A stretch of 64,000 bases of DNA from Candidatus Cloacimonadota bacterium. Lineage in GTDB: Bacteria > Cloacimonadota > Cloacimonadia > Cloacimonadales > Cloacimonadaceae. The notes beneath the pieces are model-generated. The model did no database searches. It worked only from the letters and a program-made list of their open reading frames with translations, and had not been told where the DNA came from. The DNA is taken from NCBI GenBank assembly GCA_018433885.1, contig JAHDQK010000003.1, forward strand, positions 1 to 64,000, given 5' to 3'. The position numbers and the translations under genes were made by a program. Below are positions 42,450-51,164 of this stretch, in pieces; positions within the stretch are counted from its first letter, which is position 1, and each line of letters opens with the position of its first letter.

Positions 42450-42926
42450 TCAGGTTAGCCTCAGTGATTCGCCTGTCTCCAGATTCATCAGAATCATACC
42501 TATCCCGGCTTCCTGAAACAGCCGCGTCGCCAGTTCATCCGGATAAGCGTTTGCTACAAAAACCTGTTTGATCTCTGCGTTGATAATCAAGCGGGCGCAG
42601 ATGCTGCAAGGCTGATGGGTACAATATAACACCGCGCCGCGTGTGCTGCTGCCGTTGATCGCCGCCTGGATAATCGCGTTTTGCTCCGCGTGAACCCCGC
42701 GGCATAGCTCGTGCTTCTCCCCGGATGGAACATTCTGTTGCTCTCGCAGGCACCCGGTTTCAGCGCAATGCGGGCTGTTCTTGGGGCTGCCATTATAACC
42801 GGTGGAGATCAATTGGTTGTCTCGCACCAAAGCGGCACCCACCGCCCGCCGCAGACACGTGCTACGGCTGGACGCTAAAAATGCCATCTTCATGAAGTAT
42901 TCCTGCCACGAGGGACGTGATTCCAT
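42450..42926 (-). CDS. Deoxycytidylate (dCMP) deaminase, ComEB-like
   Basis: The product has 158 residues. The zinc site is in GVHAEQNAIIQAA (His and catalytic Glu) and CTHQPCSICARL. It deaminates dCMP to dUMP for dTMP synthesis, which complements dut at 29524. It is first in the leftward operon that continues with the ECF transporter genes; no clear functional link exists between the two. Confidence 0.93.
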   Translation of the reverse strand: MESRPSWQEYFMKMAFLASSRSTCLRRAVGAALVRDNQLISTGYNGSPKNSPHCAETGCLREQQNVPSGEKHELCRGVHAEQNAIIQAAINGSSTRGAVLYCTHQPCSICARLIINAEIKQVFVANAYPDELATRLFQEAGIGMILMNLETGESLRLT

Positions 42927-42960
42927 ATTTTATCCAGCTTTTCTTATGTTTTGCCCACAA

Positions 42961-43018
42961 AGCCTCTTGACAGGAATCCTGTCAAGCATGAAGTGGATGG
43001 ACGCTTTTCAAAGAGGCT
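42961..43018. promoter_or_regulatory. Nested palindrome in the divergent comEB-aroA control region
   Basis: Arms CTTGACAGGA and TCCTGTCAAG are separated by a single A (42966-42986), a perfect 10-bp inverted repeat. It is flanked by AGCCTCTT (42961) and AAGAGGCT (ending 43018). Both strands contain TTGACA inside the palindrome, but neither has a good -10 at the right distance, so an operator is the more likely reading. Confidence 0.5.
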
Positions 43019-43038
43019 ACAAAAGGATTCTGTAAACG

Positions 43039-44277
43039 ATGCATAATGAAATCCGGATAACCGGCTCAAAATCGATTCTACAGCGGATGATGGCGCTTGC
43101 CGCCCACTCCCGATGTGGCATCAAGCTTTTAAACTACAACCCCTGCGCGGATGTTCTGGAGATGGAACATGCGCTCTTGACATTCGGCTTCCATATTCTG
43201 CGGGATGCCGATTCTGCCAGCTTCCAGTTCGATCTTGAGCTACATCGCAAGAGCAATCATGATTATCGTTTCACAGCCTCCGCCACTGCCTTTAGGCTCT
43301 GGCTCTCGGTATTGGCAAACCAGCCTGAGTTACACTCACGGATAGTGCTGTCCAGCACTCTTCTACACCGTGGTTACAAGCCTCTGGAAGTGGCTCTTAC
43401 CGGGATGGGGGCGTCGATCACGCAAATGGATGCTACTTTGGAGATCATCGGTAGCCACCTGGCGGGGGGAGCGGGTGTGCTTTGCGGTAACTTCAGTAGC
43501 CAGTTTCATAGCTCGCTGATCCTTGCCGCTCCCTTCATGCAAACGCCGCTCAGGCTACAAATCAATCCGGATCAGGTATCCAAACCGTATATCGACCTTA
43601 GCTTGAACCTGATCAGTATGTTTGGCGCGTCCATTCAGCAAGTGCAAGATGGGATTTGCATCTCTTGCACAAACTGGGATCTGCCTGAAGAGTTCTGGGT
43701 AGATGCAGATATTTCCACCGCGGCATTTTATGCGGTCAAGGGAGCGCTTTGCCCCGGAGGAATCCGCCTGAAACTAAAACTAAACCCCTCCTTGCCCCAG
43801 GCAGACGCGATTGTCTTCGACCACCTTGCCCAGATGGGCGCCAGAGTAGCTTGGGATGGCGATATCTGCACTGTTTTGCCGGGCAGCTTGCATGGGGCGG
43901 ATATCTGCCTGAAGGATGCTCCAGACCTGATGCCGGTGCTTAGCATCCTGGCGCTTTTCTGTGAAGGACGCACCCAGCTTGGCGGTATCGGCAGGCTTAT
44001 CCACAAGGAAAGCGACCGTGTGGCAGGCATCTGCTGGGCTTTTGATCTACTTGGCGTAACATATCGTAGGGATGCGGATTCCCTTACCATCCATCCCCTT
44101 GACCCCGATAATGTAGCGCCGGTGGTGCTGGACACTCAGCAAGATCACCGTCTGGTAATGGCGTTCAGTCTGCTCAAATGCCGCTTTCCGCAGATCTCAC
44201 TCAGCGAGACCGCGTCTATCGCCAAATCCTTACCCTTTAGTTCGTTCCACCCAGTTCTTGCCGCACCTGGCGAATGA
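43039..44277 (+). CDS. aroA: 3-phosphoshikimate 1-carboxyvinyltransferase (EPSP synthase), divergent
   Basis: The product has 412 residues. It joins PEP and shikimate-3-phosphate in the shikimate pathway. Active-site segments kept are TGSKSILQRMMALAA, a Gln in FSSQFHSSLILAAP, the catalytic Asp in DAPDLMPVLSI, IHKESDRVAG, DHRLVMAFSLL and SIAKSLPF. The PEP loop, normally GNAGTAMR, reads TASATAFR, so the position of E. coli Gly96 is Ala82. Overall the protein is divergent. No other aro gene is nearby. AAGGATT precedes the ATG. The 3' end overlaps the convergent nucleotidase gene by 41 bases. Confidence 0.88.
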   Translation: MHNEIRITGSKSILQRMMALAAHSRCGIKLLNYNPCADVLEMEHALLTFGFHILRDADSASFQFDLELHRKSNHDYRFTASATAFRLWLSVLANQPELHSRIVLSSTLLHRGYKPLEVALTGMGASITQMDATLEIIGSHLAGGAGVLCGNFSSQFHSSLILAAPFMQTPLRLQINPDQVSKPYIDLSLNLISMFGASIQQVQDGICISCTNWDLPEEFWVDADISTAAFYAVKGALCPGGIRLKLKLNPSLPQADAIVFDHLAQMGARVAWDGDICTVLPGSLHGADICLKDAPDLMPVLSILALFCEGRTQLGGIGRLIHKESDRVAGICWAFDLLGVTYRRDADSLTIHPLDPDNVAPVVLDTQQDHRLVMAFSLLKCRFPQISLSETASIAKSLPFSSFHPVLAAPGE

Positions 44278-45661
44278 TCGCGTCCAGGAACATATCCCCT
44301 GTCTCATCCACATTAAAAGGCTCGAATCCCAGATACTTATCCCATTGGCTGAGGATGTAGTCGTGGCTCACCACCCGGTACACTTTGTCCGGAACAAGCT
44401 CTTTGCCTTGAATCCGAAACGCCCCTGAAGCCTCGTTTAGCCAGGATTCTTCGCTGAGGCTCATGATGTCGTAGGGTCGTGTTTCCAGGATTTCCCGATT
44501 CTTTGCCTGGGCAGCAAGGATGTCCCTTCCATAGCAGCTGAACATCACCACGCTGTTGCCAAAGGGTATGTATTCATGAAGATCGCGCAGGGTAACCTGC
44601 CCCGCTGGCAGATGTTTGCGCAATCCTCCATTATTGATCATTGCCAGATCCGCCTCCGGATATTGTTCGCGGATTGCCTTCGCCACCCAGAACGAGCCGG
44701 GGGTCACGCTGAACTTATCCACTTCAAAGGCAAAGGGCAAGGTTCCCACCACTTCACTAAGTTGCATCTGCAGCTCTCCGATGCTTTCATCCATGAACTT
44801 CGCCAGTTTACTGCGAAAGCCCATCGGAGGCTGAGTAAGTGGAATCAGTTTGCTGGAAAAGGAACTGATCCGATCCCGCCGGACTTTTAGATCCGCCAAG
44901 CCCAATAGCTGCAGATGGCTTCCTGCGGAGAGGATGTAGATACCATTCACTCGTCGTGCTTCGTGGGTCGCGATATGCGAGTGACCGCCTATAATTATAT
45001 CCACTCTATCGTCCAATTGTGTAGCGAGCAGGCTATCTGCTTCCCAACCATTGTGGCTGAGGATCACCACCAGGTCGCTTGCTTTATCCACTTCGTCCAG
45101 AACCATGCCGATCGCTTCCAGATAGGGCAAGATTCTCAGGTTTCTTACGTTTTCTGCCTTGACCCGTTCTGGAAGGCTCTCGATGGTGAGGCCGATAACT
45201 CCCACTTTAAGTTTTCCTTTGGGGAAGATCGCATACTTGGCATCGCCGAAGCTGGTGCCGTCCTGGTTCAAGATGTTTGCGCTCAGAAACGGAAAGGCAG
45301 AGCGCTCCACCAAAGCCCGTGCGTGTTCTTCGGAGACGTCGAATTCATGATTGCCAAAGGTTGCCGCATCCAGATCCAGATCTTCGAAGACCTTCAAGAC
45401 TGCCCCGCCTTGCAGCCCTTCCCATTTCATGCTGGAAAAGATCGATCCTGTTTGCATATCTCCCGCATCCAGCCACATATGTGCGTCCACTTCGTTTCTT
45501 GATTCCTGAAGGTGGTATTCCAGCGCTTGATATCCGCCAAGGCGGTTGCGGGCGGGTTCGTAGGCGGCATGGCTGTCGTTGGTGTGCATGATTCTCAGGT
45601 TTTGTGCGCATGCGCTTAGGATAAGCAATCCGATTACCGGGATTATGAGTTTTATTTTCAA
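44237..45661 (-). CDS. 5'-nucleotidase/UshA-family lipoprotein
   Basis: The product has 474 residues. The lipobox is LLILSACAQ. The metallophosphatase domain has HTNDSHAAY, WLDAGDMQTG, FGNHEFDVS, ILSHNG and GGHSHIATHEA. The C-terminal 5'-nucleotidase domain (about 290-470) has MINNGGLRKHLPAG and the EYIPFGNSVVMF substrate loop. It hydrolyses nucleotides or UDP-sugars in the periplasm. It overlaps kdsB by ATGA and is the last gene in the corA-queD-engB-mnmG-kdsB series. Confidence 0.93.
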   Translation of the reverse strand: MKIKLIIPVIGLLILSACAQNLRIMHTNDSHAAYEPARNRLGGYQALEYHLQESRNEVDAHMWLDAGDMQTGSIFSSMKWEGLQGGAVLKVFEDLDLDAATFGNHEFDVSEEHARALVERSAFPFLSANILNQDGTSFGDAKYAIFPKGKLKVGVIGLTIESLPERVKAENVRNLRILPYLEAIGMVLDEVDKASDLVVILSHNGWEADSLLATQLDDRVDIIIGGHSHIATHEARRVNGIYILSAGSHLQLLGLADLKVRRDRISSFSSKLIPLTQPPMGFRSKLAKFMDESIGELQMQLSEVVGTLPFAFEVDKFSVTPGSFWVAKAIREQYPEADLAMINNGGLRKHLPAGQVTLRDLHEYIPFGNSVVMFSCYGRDILAAQAKNREILETRPYDIMSLSEESWLNEASGAFRIQGKELVPDKVYRVVSHDYILSQWDKYLGFEPFNVDETGDMFLDAIIRQVRQELGGTN

Positions 45662-46395
45662 GATAAGTTCCTCTCTTTCAGTTCTTTGGCTATGCGCAAA
45701 AGATCCTCGGGAGTATCGATGCCGATCCCCTGATAATCGCTGTGTACCATACGGATGGGTATGCCATATTCCAGAGCGCGCAGTTGTTCCAGCTTCTCGA
45801 TTCCTTCCAATTTACCCACCGGCAGGCTCACAAAGCTCATCAACGCTTCATAGCGAAAGCCATAGACCCCGATGTGCCGTTTATACTTGTAGCCCGGAAC
45901 GCCATCCCGGTTATAGGGTATCGGACTGCGCGAGAAATACAAGGCGTTCCCGCGGGAATCCACCACCACTTTCACCATATTGGGGTTCGAGACTTCCTCG
46001 GGATCCGTGAAATCCGTCATCAGGCTTGCCATCAGGACGTCGTTATCCGAGAACGCATCCAAAAGCGCAGCCAGCGCTGAGGTCGAGATCAGCGGTTCAT
46101 CGCCTTGAACATTCAGGATCACGCTGCCTGGCTCCAGAAATTCCGCCACCGCCGCCACCCGGTCGGTCCCGCTGGGCAGGTCGCTATCTGTAAGCATCAC
46201 GATGGCTCCAAAGTTTTGTGCCGCGGCAGAAATCTTGAGATCGTCCGTCGCGATGAATATCTCGTCGAAGAGTTTGGATTTGCTCACACGTTCCCAAACG
46301 TGCTGGATAATCGGCTTTCCAGCCAACATTGCCAGAGGTTTTCCGGGAAAGCGGGTAGAGGCATAGCGGGCAGGGATCACGGCATAGCTGTTCAT
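45658..46395 (-). CDS. kdsB: CMP-Kdo synthetase (3-deoxy-manno-octulosonate cytidylyltransferase)
   Basis: The product has 245 residues. Motifs are VIPARYASTRFPGKPLAML, SDLPSGTDRVAAV, NVQGDEPLIS and HIGVYGFRYEAL. It activates Kdo with CTP before transfer to lipid A. Together with kdsA, kdsC and the lpt genes it supports a Kdo-bearing outer membrane. It lies 23 bases after the mnmG stop. Confidence 0.96.
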   Translation of the reverse strand: MNSYAVIPARYASTRFPGKPLAMLAGKPIIQHVWERVSKSKLFDEIFIATDDLKISAAAQNFGAIVMLTDSDLPSGTDRVAAVAEFLEPGSVILNVQGDEPLISTSALAALLDAFSDNDVLMASLMTDFTDPEEVSNPNMVKVVVDSRGNALYFSRSPIPYNRDGVPGYKYKRHIGVYGFRYEALMSFVSLPVGKLEGIEKLEQLRALEYGIPIRMVHSDYQGIGIDTPEDLLRIAKELKERNLS

Positions 46396-46418
46396 CTCTC
46401 ATCTCCCCGGCAGAGGCT

Positions 46419-48269
46419 TCAGGATATTGGTTCCTCCGCCTGTTTGTTGTGCTTTTTCAACCAGATCAACAGAGCTGATGTATCGGTGTAATTCACACCC
46501 GGGATGCGCATTGCCTGCGCGATATTCTGTGGCCGGATCCGCGCCAGCTTTTCCCGCGCTTCCCAAGCCAGACTCTTTATCTCATAATAATCGATATTTG
46601 CCGGAATGCGATACTCTTCTGCCCTCTGATGGCGTTCCAGCTCTTCGTGCATCCGGTTCAGATATCCGGAATACTTTATTTCCAGCTCCACTTTCGTCCT
46701 GATCTCCGGCGTAAAATCCTCCCGGATCTCATAGCCAAAATTCTGCAGATCAAGAATCCCCAGTTCCGGCCGTTTCAATAGTAGTGCCAGCTTGGTAGGT
46801 TCTTTGAGATCGGGGTGCATCTTGCTATTTGTGTTGCGCAGAACATCCATCTCCCGCTCTTTGATCCTCAGCATTTGTTGAAAGAGTTGCCATCTTTCGT
46901 CTGAAACCAAACCGAGTTGATAGCCCAGTGGCATCAGCCGCTCATCCGCGTTATCCTGACGCAAGAGCAAGCGATATTCCGCCCTGGAGGTGAACATCCG
47001 ATATGGCTCATTGGTACCGCAGCTCACCAGGTCGTCGATCAAGACCCCGATGTATGCCTCGCTGCGGGACAGCACTACGGGATCCTTGTTTTCCAACGCA
47101 AGAGTAGCGTTGATCCCCGCCATCAGACCCTGCGCCGCGGCTTCCTCGTAACCGCTGGTACCATTGATCTGCCCTGCCAGATACAATCCTTTCAGCTTCT
47201 TACACTCCAGCCATGGGTATATCTCGGAGGGATCCACATAGTCATATTCGATAGCATAGGCATAGCGCATGATCCGGGCTTGTTCCAAGCCGGGAATGCT
47301 GCGGATGATCTCTTCCTGAACGTTGGTTGGCAGGCTGGTGGAGATCCCGTTCACATAGCCTTCGGTTGTGTTTAACCCTTCCGGTTCGATGAAGACGTGG
47401 TGGCTTTCCCGCTGGGGAAACTTCACGATTTTATCCTCGATCGAAGGGCAATAGCGGGGACCAATGCCCTGGATGATCCCACCATACAGAGCAGATTCGT
47501 GGATGTTTTCCTGGATGATCCGATGCGTTTGGGCGGTGGTGCGAGTTAGGTAGCAATTCACTTTGTTGTGCAACTTGATATTCCGGAAGTAGGAAAATCC
47601 ACTGGGATCGATGTCGCCGGGCTGAGCTTCCAACTGGCTGTAATCCAGGCTGTTCAGATCCACTCTTGGCGGTGTGCCCGTCTTGAATCTCAATACTTTA
47701 AGCCCATATTCGGCAAGATTTTGCGATAGTTCGTCCGAGGACGGCTCACCACTGCGCCCGCCTTTGTAGCTCCGTTTCCCGATGTGGATGCGTCCTGCCA
47801 GAAAGGTGCCGCTGGCGATGATAATCTTCGGCGCATAATAGTGGTGTCCGATCTCACTGATACAACCCTTGAGTTCCCCGTTTTCCACGATCAATTGGGC
47901 AATATTGGCTTCCAATAGATGCAGATTGGCTGTGTTTTCCACCACCTCCCGCATCAACCTGGTATATTCATGTTTATCGTTTTGTGCCCGTGGAGCCCAA
48001 ACTGCCGGACCTTTACTGCGATTCAACATCCGGAAATGGATTCCGGTGAGATCCGCCACCCGCGCCATTTCACCGCCCAGTGCGTCAACTTCTCTGGCGA
48101 GGTGCCCCTTGGCGGGTCCCCCAATGGAGGGGTTGCAACTCATTCTGCCGATGGCTTCCAGTTTGATCGTGAAAAGAACCGTCTTAGCCCCACGTCTGGC
48201 GGCGGCAAGAGCGGCTTCGATCCCGGCATGACCGGCACCGATTACGATGACATCGTATCTATCGTGCAT
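46419..48269 (-). CDS. mnmG: tRNA uridine-5-carboxymethylaminomethyl modification enzyme MnmG
   Basis: The product has 616 residues. The FAD-binding motif is [20 protein letters not shown], and the MnmG signatures are [19 protein letters not shown] and [18 protein letters not shown]. With MnmE it installs cmnm5 on wobble U34 of certain tRNAs, in the cytosol. Neighbours engB (9 bases upstream) and kdsB are translation and envelope housekeeping genes. Confidence 0.97.
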   Translation of the reverse strand: MHDRYDVIVIGAGHAGIEAALAAARRGAKTVLFTIKLEAIGRMSCNPSIGGPAKGHLAREVDALGGEMARVADLTGIHFRMLNRSKGPAVWAPRAQNDKHEYTRLMREVVENTANLHLLEANIAQLIVENGELKGCISEIGHHYYAPKIIIASGTFLAGRIHIGKRSYKGGRSGEPSSDELSQNLAEYGLKVLRFKTGTPPRVDLNSLDYSQLEAQPGDIDPSGFSYFRNIKLHNKVNCYLTRTTAQTHRIIQENIHESALYGGIIQGIGPRYCPSIEDKIVKFPQRESHHVFIEPEGLNTTEGYVNGISTSLPTNVQEEIIRSIPGLEQARIMRYAYAIEYDYVDPSEIYPWLECKKLKGLYLAGQINGTSGYEEAAAQGLMAGINATLALENKDPVVLSRSEAYIGVLIDDLVSCGTNEPYRMFTSRAEYRLLLRQDNADERLMPLGYQLGLVSDERWQLFQQMLRIKEREMDVLRNTNSKMHPDLKEPTKLALLLKRPELGILDLQNFGYEIREDFTPEIRTKVELEIKYSGYLNRMHEELERHQRAEEYRIPANIDYYEIKSLAWEAREKLARIRPQNIAQAMRIPGVNYTDTSALLIWLKKHNKQAEEPIS

Positions 48270-48278
48270 ATTATGATA

Positions 48279-48887
48279 TTACAATCTACTCTGCAGAAAG
48301 TCCGTAAGTTGAGACATCCCCGTGTTTTTCAAGGAAGATACCGCAAACAGCGGTTCGTCTCTCAAACCCAAGCCTTTGGCAAGCTCCGCCAACACCTTTT
48401 TGCGTTTGGTGATCGGGATTTTATCCGCTTTAGTCGCCACCACGCAATGATCCACATTCCGGATCCTCAGCATCTCCAGCATCTGGATATCCTTCTTGTC
48501 TGCGGGGTGCCGGATATCCACCAGCACAAAGATGCTGCGCAATTGCTCGCGGTTTTCAAAATACTTGCTTACCATCCGGCGCCACTTTTCCTGCTCTTTC
48601 ATACTCACTTCCGCAAAGCCATAACCGGGCAAGTCTGTGAGTTGCAAGAACCCGGCTTCCTCGCTATCGTCTATCTTGTAGCGGGTAAGGAAGAAGTTCA
48701 AGAGCCGGGTTTTCCCGGGGGTGCCGGAGGTTTTTGCCAGGCCGTGGTGACTGGTAAGGAGGTTTATCAAAGAGGATTTCCCCACATTACTTCTGCCTGC
48801 GAAGGCAAATTCCGGATAGGCTGAAGCGGGATAATCCGCAGGCTCCACCGCGCTTTTTACATAGTAAGAATCTACTATTCTAAGCAT
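48279..48887 (-). CDS. engB: Ribosome biogenesis GTPase EngB (YsxC/YihA)
   Basis: The product has 202 residues. G-motifs are GRSNVGKSSLINLL (G1), SGTPGKTRLLNFF (G2 region), LTDLPGYGFAEV (G3) and ATKADKIP (G4). It assists 50S assembly. The start overlaps queD by 8 bases. Confidence 0.96.
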   Translation of the reverse strand: MLRIVDSYYVKSAVEPADYPASAYPEFAFAGRSNVGKSSLINLLTSHHGLAKTSGTPGKTRLLNFFLTRYKIDDSEEAGFLQLTDLPGYGFAEVSMKEQEKWRRMVSKYFENREQLRSIFVLVDIRHPADKKDIQMLEMLRIRNVDHCVVATKADKIPITKRKKVLAELAKGLGLRDEPLFAVSSLKNTGMSQLTDFLQSRL

Positions 48888-49251
48888 TGCTGTAGATCAC
48901 GCTACTGCGTTCGGATTCATTGATTTCCACTTCCCGGATTCTGGCGGGATATGGCTTCAGCCCTTTCGCCACTTCTTCGTAGATCATTTTTGCCAAGTTC
49001 TCGGAGGTGGGGTTTTTGCCTTCCAATTGAGGCAGATCGTTCAGGTATTCGTGGTCAAATCCATCCAAAACTTCTTTCAGGATGCCCTTGATGATACCGT
49101 AATCCAACGCCATTCCGATCTCATCCAGCTTTTCACACTCGATACCCACCCGCACTTTCCAATTGTGCCCATGCAAATTCGAGCACGCACCCTGGTAACC
49201 GCACAAGCGATGCGCGGCAGAAAAGGTGTCTGTAACATTTAACAAATACAT
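48880..49251 (-). CDS. queD: 6-carboxytetrahydropterin synthase (QueD)
   Basis: The product has 123 residues. Zn-binding His residues are in FSAAHRL and NLHGHNW, the catalytic Cys is in ACSNLHGH, and the catalytic His is in FDHEYLND. The motif NPTSENLAKMIYEE is typical. It makes 6-carboxytetrahydropterin for queuosine. No queC, queE or queF is in view. It lies 9 bases after corA. No preQ1 riboswitch is visible upstream. Confidence 0.94.
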   Translation of the reverse strand: MYLLNVTDTFSAAHRLCGYQGACSNLHGHNWKVRVGIECEKLDEIGMALDYGIIKGILKEVLDGFDHEYLNDLPQLEGKNPTSENLAKMIYEEVAKGLKPYPARIREVEINESERSSVIYSNA

Positions 49252-49260
49252 TGTAAACTC

Positions 49261-50199
49261 CTAAAAATACTTCTTGCGTATAAAGATGAACACCAACGCT
49301 ACCGAGAGTATCAGCGAAAGCCCCATCACGATCATGAAGGCATAGGGATTATCCTGCAAAGGCAGGTGCACGTTCATGCCATAGATGCTGGCGATCAGGG
49401 TCGGCAAAGCCAGGATGATGGTCACCGAGGTGAGAAACTTCATCACCACGTTCAGGTTGTTTGAGATCACCGAGGCAAAGGCATCCATCATCCCGCTCAG
49501 GATGCTGCTATGGATGTTTGCCATCTCGATGGCCTGCTTGTTTTCGATGATCACGTCCTCGATCTGATCTTCCGCGTCCGGATCCTCTTGTAGCCAGCGA
49601 GAGCGTTGCATCCGCTCCAGGATGATCTCGTTGCTCTTCAAAGAGGTATTGAAAAACACCAATGATTTTTCCATTTTGAGCAGGCGGATCAGTTCCTTGT
49701 TGCGCATGGATTGGTGCAGCTCGTTCTCGATATTGTTTGTGCGGCGGTTGATCTCTTTCAGGAACTTCAGAAAGTAGGTCGCGGTGCGCAGGTTGATCGC
49801 CAGGATAAAGCTCTGCTGGGTGATCCTGAATGGACGATGGGTGCCATCCAGATATTGCGTGAGAATCTCGTTTTCGTAGAAACTCACCGTGATCACCTTG
49901 TCGTCCACCACGATGATCCCCAAAGGCGCTGTGGAAAAGCTTACGCTGGCGGAGCGGTGACGGTAGTAGAGCGGAACCCGCAAAATGATCAGCAATGCTC
50001 CTTCGTCGTACTCCATCCGCGAATTCTCGTCCGCGTCCTGAAGATCCGTGATAAAATCTTCCGGGAGGTCGTATTTGGCGAGGATCATGTTCACTTCGTC
50101 CGGATCAGGACTTTCCAGATGTATCCAAAAAGAATCATCCTGATTGAGCGCAGGAACCAAGCGTTGATCAGCCACTTTGTAATATAGGATCATCCTCAC
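49261..50199 (-). CDS. corA: CorA-family divalent cation transporter
   Basis: The product has 312 residues. A large N-terminal cytoplasmic domain ends in a long coiled helix (about 190-250). Two C-terminal transmembrane helices (about 253-273 and 285-305) flank the GMN ion-selectivity motif in SIYGMNVHLP. The C-terminal tail IRKKYF is basic, as in the family. It carries Mg2+ or Co2+ across the inner membrane. The GGGAGGTGAGG stretch before the ATG is a strong ribosome site. Confidence 0.95.
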   Translation of the reverse strand: MRMILYYKVADQRLVPALNQDDSFWIHLESPDPDEVNMILAKYDLPEDFITDLQDADENSRMEYDEGALLIILRVPLYYRHRSASVSFSTAPLGIIVVDDKVITVSFYENEILTQYLDGTHRPFRITQQSFILAINLRTATYFLKFLKEINRRTNNIENELHQSMRNKELIRLLKMEKSLVFFNTSLKSNEIILERMQRSRWLQEDPDAEDQIEDVIIENKQAIEMANIHSSILSGMMDAFASVISNNLNVVMKFLTSVTIILALPTLIASIYGMNVHLPLQDNPYAFMIVMGLSLILSVALVFIFIRKKYF

Positions 50200-50290
50200 C
50201 TCCCTATCTTAATCTTTGGTGCCAGTTTCTGAAAGGTATGTCAATTTGGCAAGACATTTTGTTCTCGTATCTTGTCTGGCGCTGCTTCCT

Positions 50291-50400
50291 CATTACCCAA
50301 AGCGGAATATCAGCAGTATCCAAGCTACTCCGATGCAGTGCAGACTCCTGGAAGCTGGCTTGGATAACACTCCGCGACTTCCGCGAGCATTGGGCAAGCA
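50291..50400 (+). repeat. REP-like palindromic repeat, copy C
   Basis: Arms ATCCAAGC (50328-50335) and GCTTGGAT (50358-50365) are perfect complements. CCAAGCTACTCCGATGCAGT matches copy D at 17 of 20 positions. The CATTACCCAAAG lead-in matches copy A (CATTATCCAAAG). It fills most of the 340-base gap between corA and the isc operon. 50200-50290 and 50401-50480 show nothing else recognised. Confidence 0.7.
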
Positions 50401-50480
50401 TATGGCATGAAGCTATCCAATAACCAATGAACCACCCTGAGTAAAGCTTGGGAAAACCGCGAAGATCCAGATTGCCGGGC

Positions 50481-50509
50481 AAAAGGAAAATGCCGGACGA
50501 ATCCGGCAT
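50481..50509 (-). terminator. Rho-independent terminator of the isc operon
   Basis: On the minus strand, ATGCCGGA-TTCG-TCCGGCAT is a perfect 8-bp stem with a stable UUCG tetraloop, followed by TTTCCTTTT. It lies about 30 bases after the IscU stop. Confidence 0.85.
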
Positions 50510-50540
50510 CACGTTCTTTTACTAATATAACTTATGTAGT

Positions 50541-51164
50541 TCAGGGGAAGTTGATCTGGATGTTCTTCACTTCCGGATACTTTTCCAGATGCTCGTGAAT
50601 CTCTTCCACCACGTTTTCGCGCCATGTGTCAAAGCTCATGATATTGAGGTCTATCAACACTTCACCATCGCTAAAGCCCACATATTTCACCATCTTGAGG
50701 CTAACGATATCCTCGCCTACCTGCGGATAAATGATCTTCTTGAGCTCGTCGAGAATGGTATCTTTGCTGAAGTTTGGCACTTCCTTGAGACCATTAGCGA
50801 TCTCATAGTTCGAGATGGCAGTTTGCAGGGTATCCGCCGCCAGCACCGAACAGTGAACCTTCACGGGGGGAAGGCCGTCCAAAGCCTCCATCGCGTCACG
50901 CCATGTGATCTTCTTGGCGTCTTCCAGGCTCTTGCCCTTGGCGAGATCTGTGATAATCGAAGCGGTGGCGATGTTTGAAGCGCATCCATAAGAGAGGAAA
51001 CTGATGTCTTCGATGGTCATATCATCTTTGTTTACCTTCAGATACACGGTAACCTGATCCCCGCAGGAAGGGCTGCCCTCGGTGGCGGAGGCATCGGGAT
51101 TTTCCATCTTTCCCACGTTGTGGGGATGCATGAAGTGATCCAGAACTTTCTGTGAGTATTGCAT
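50541..51164 (-). CDS. IscU scaffold fused to a DUF59/MIP18-like domain
   Basis: The product has 207 residues. The N-terminal 1-125 is an IscU/NifU-type Fe-S scaffold with the three ligand Cys: C34 (PSCGDQV), C61 (YGCASN) and C105 (VHCSVLA). D36 follows C34 as usual. Residues about 132-207 (ILDELKKIIYPQVGEDIVSL, later NIQINF) resemble the DUF59/MIP18 Fe-S assembly domain, normally a separate protein (SufT/PaaD-like). It assembles Fe-S clusters with the adjacent cysteine desulfurase; its start is one base after that stop. The second-domain assignment is from pattern only. Confidence 0.88.
   Translation of the reverse strand: MQYSQKVLDHFMHPHNVGKMENPDASATEGSPSCGDQVTVYLKVNKDDMTIEDISFLSYGCASNIATASIITDLAKGKSLEDAKKITWRDAMEALDGLPPVKVHCSVLAADTLQTAISNYEIANGLKEVPNFSKDTILDELKKIIYPQVGEDIVSLKMVKYVGFSDGEVLIDLNIMSFDTWRENVVEEIHEHLEKYPEVKNIQINFP

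Noticed and set aside
42927-43038. TPP riboswitch before the ECF/thiN operon
   Set aside because: The CTGAGA and ACCTGAT core sequences are absent and the space is only about 110 bases.
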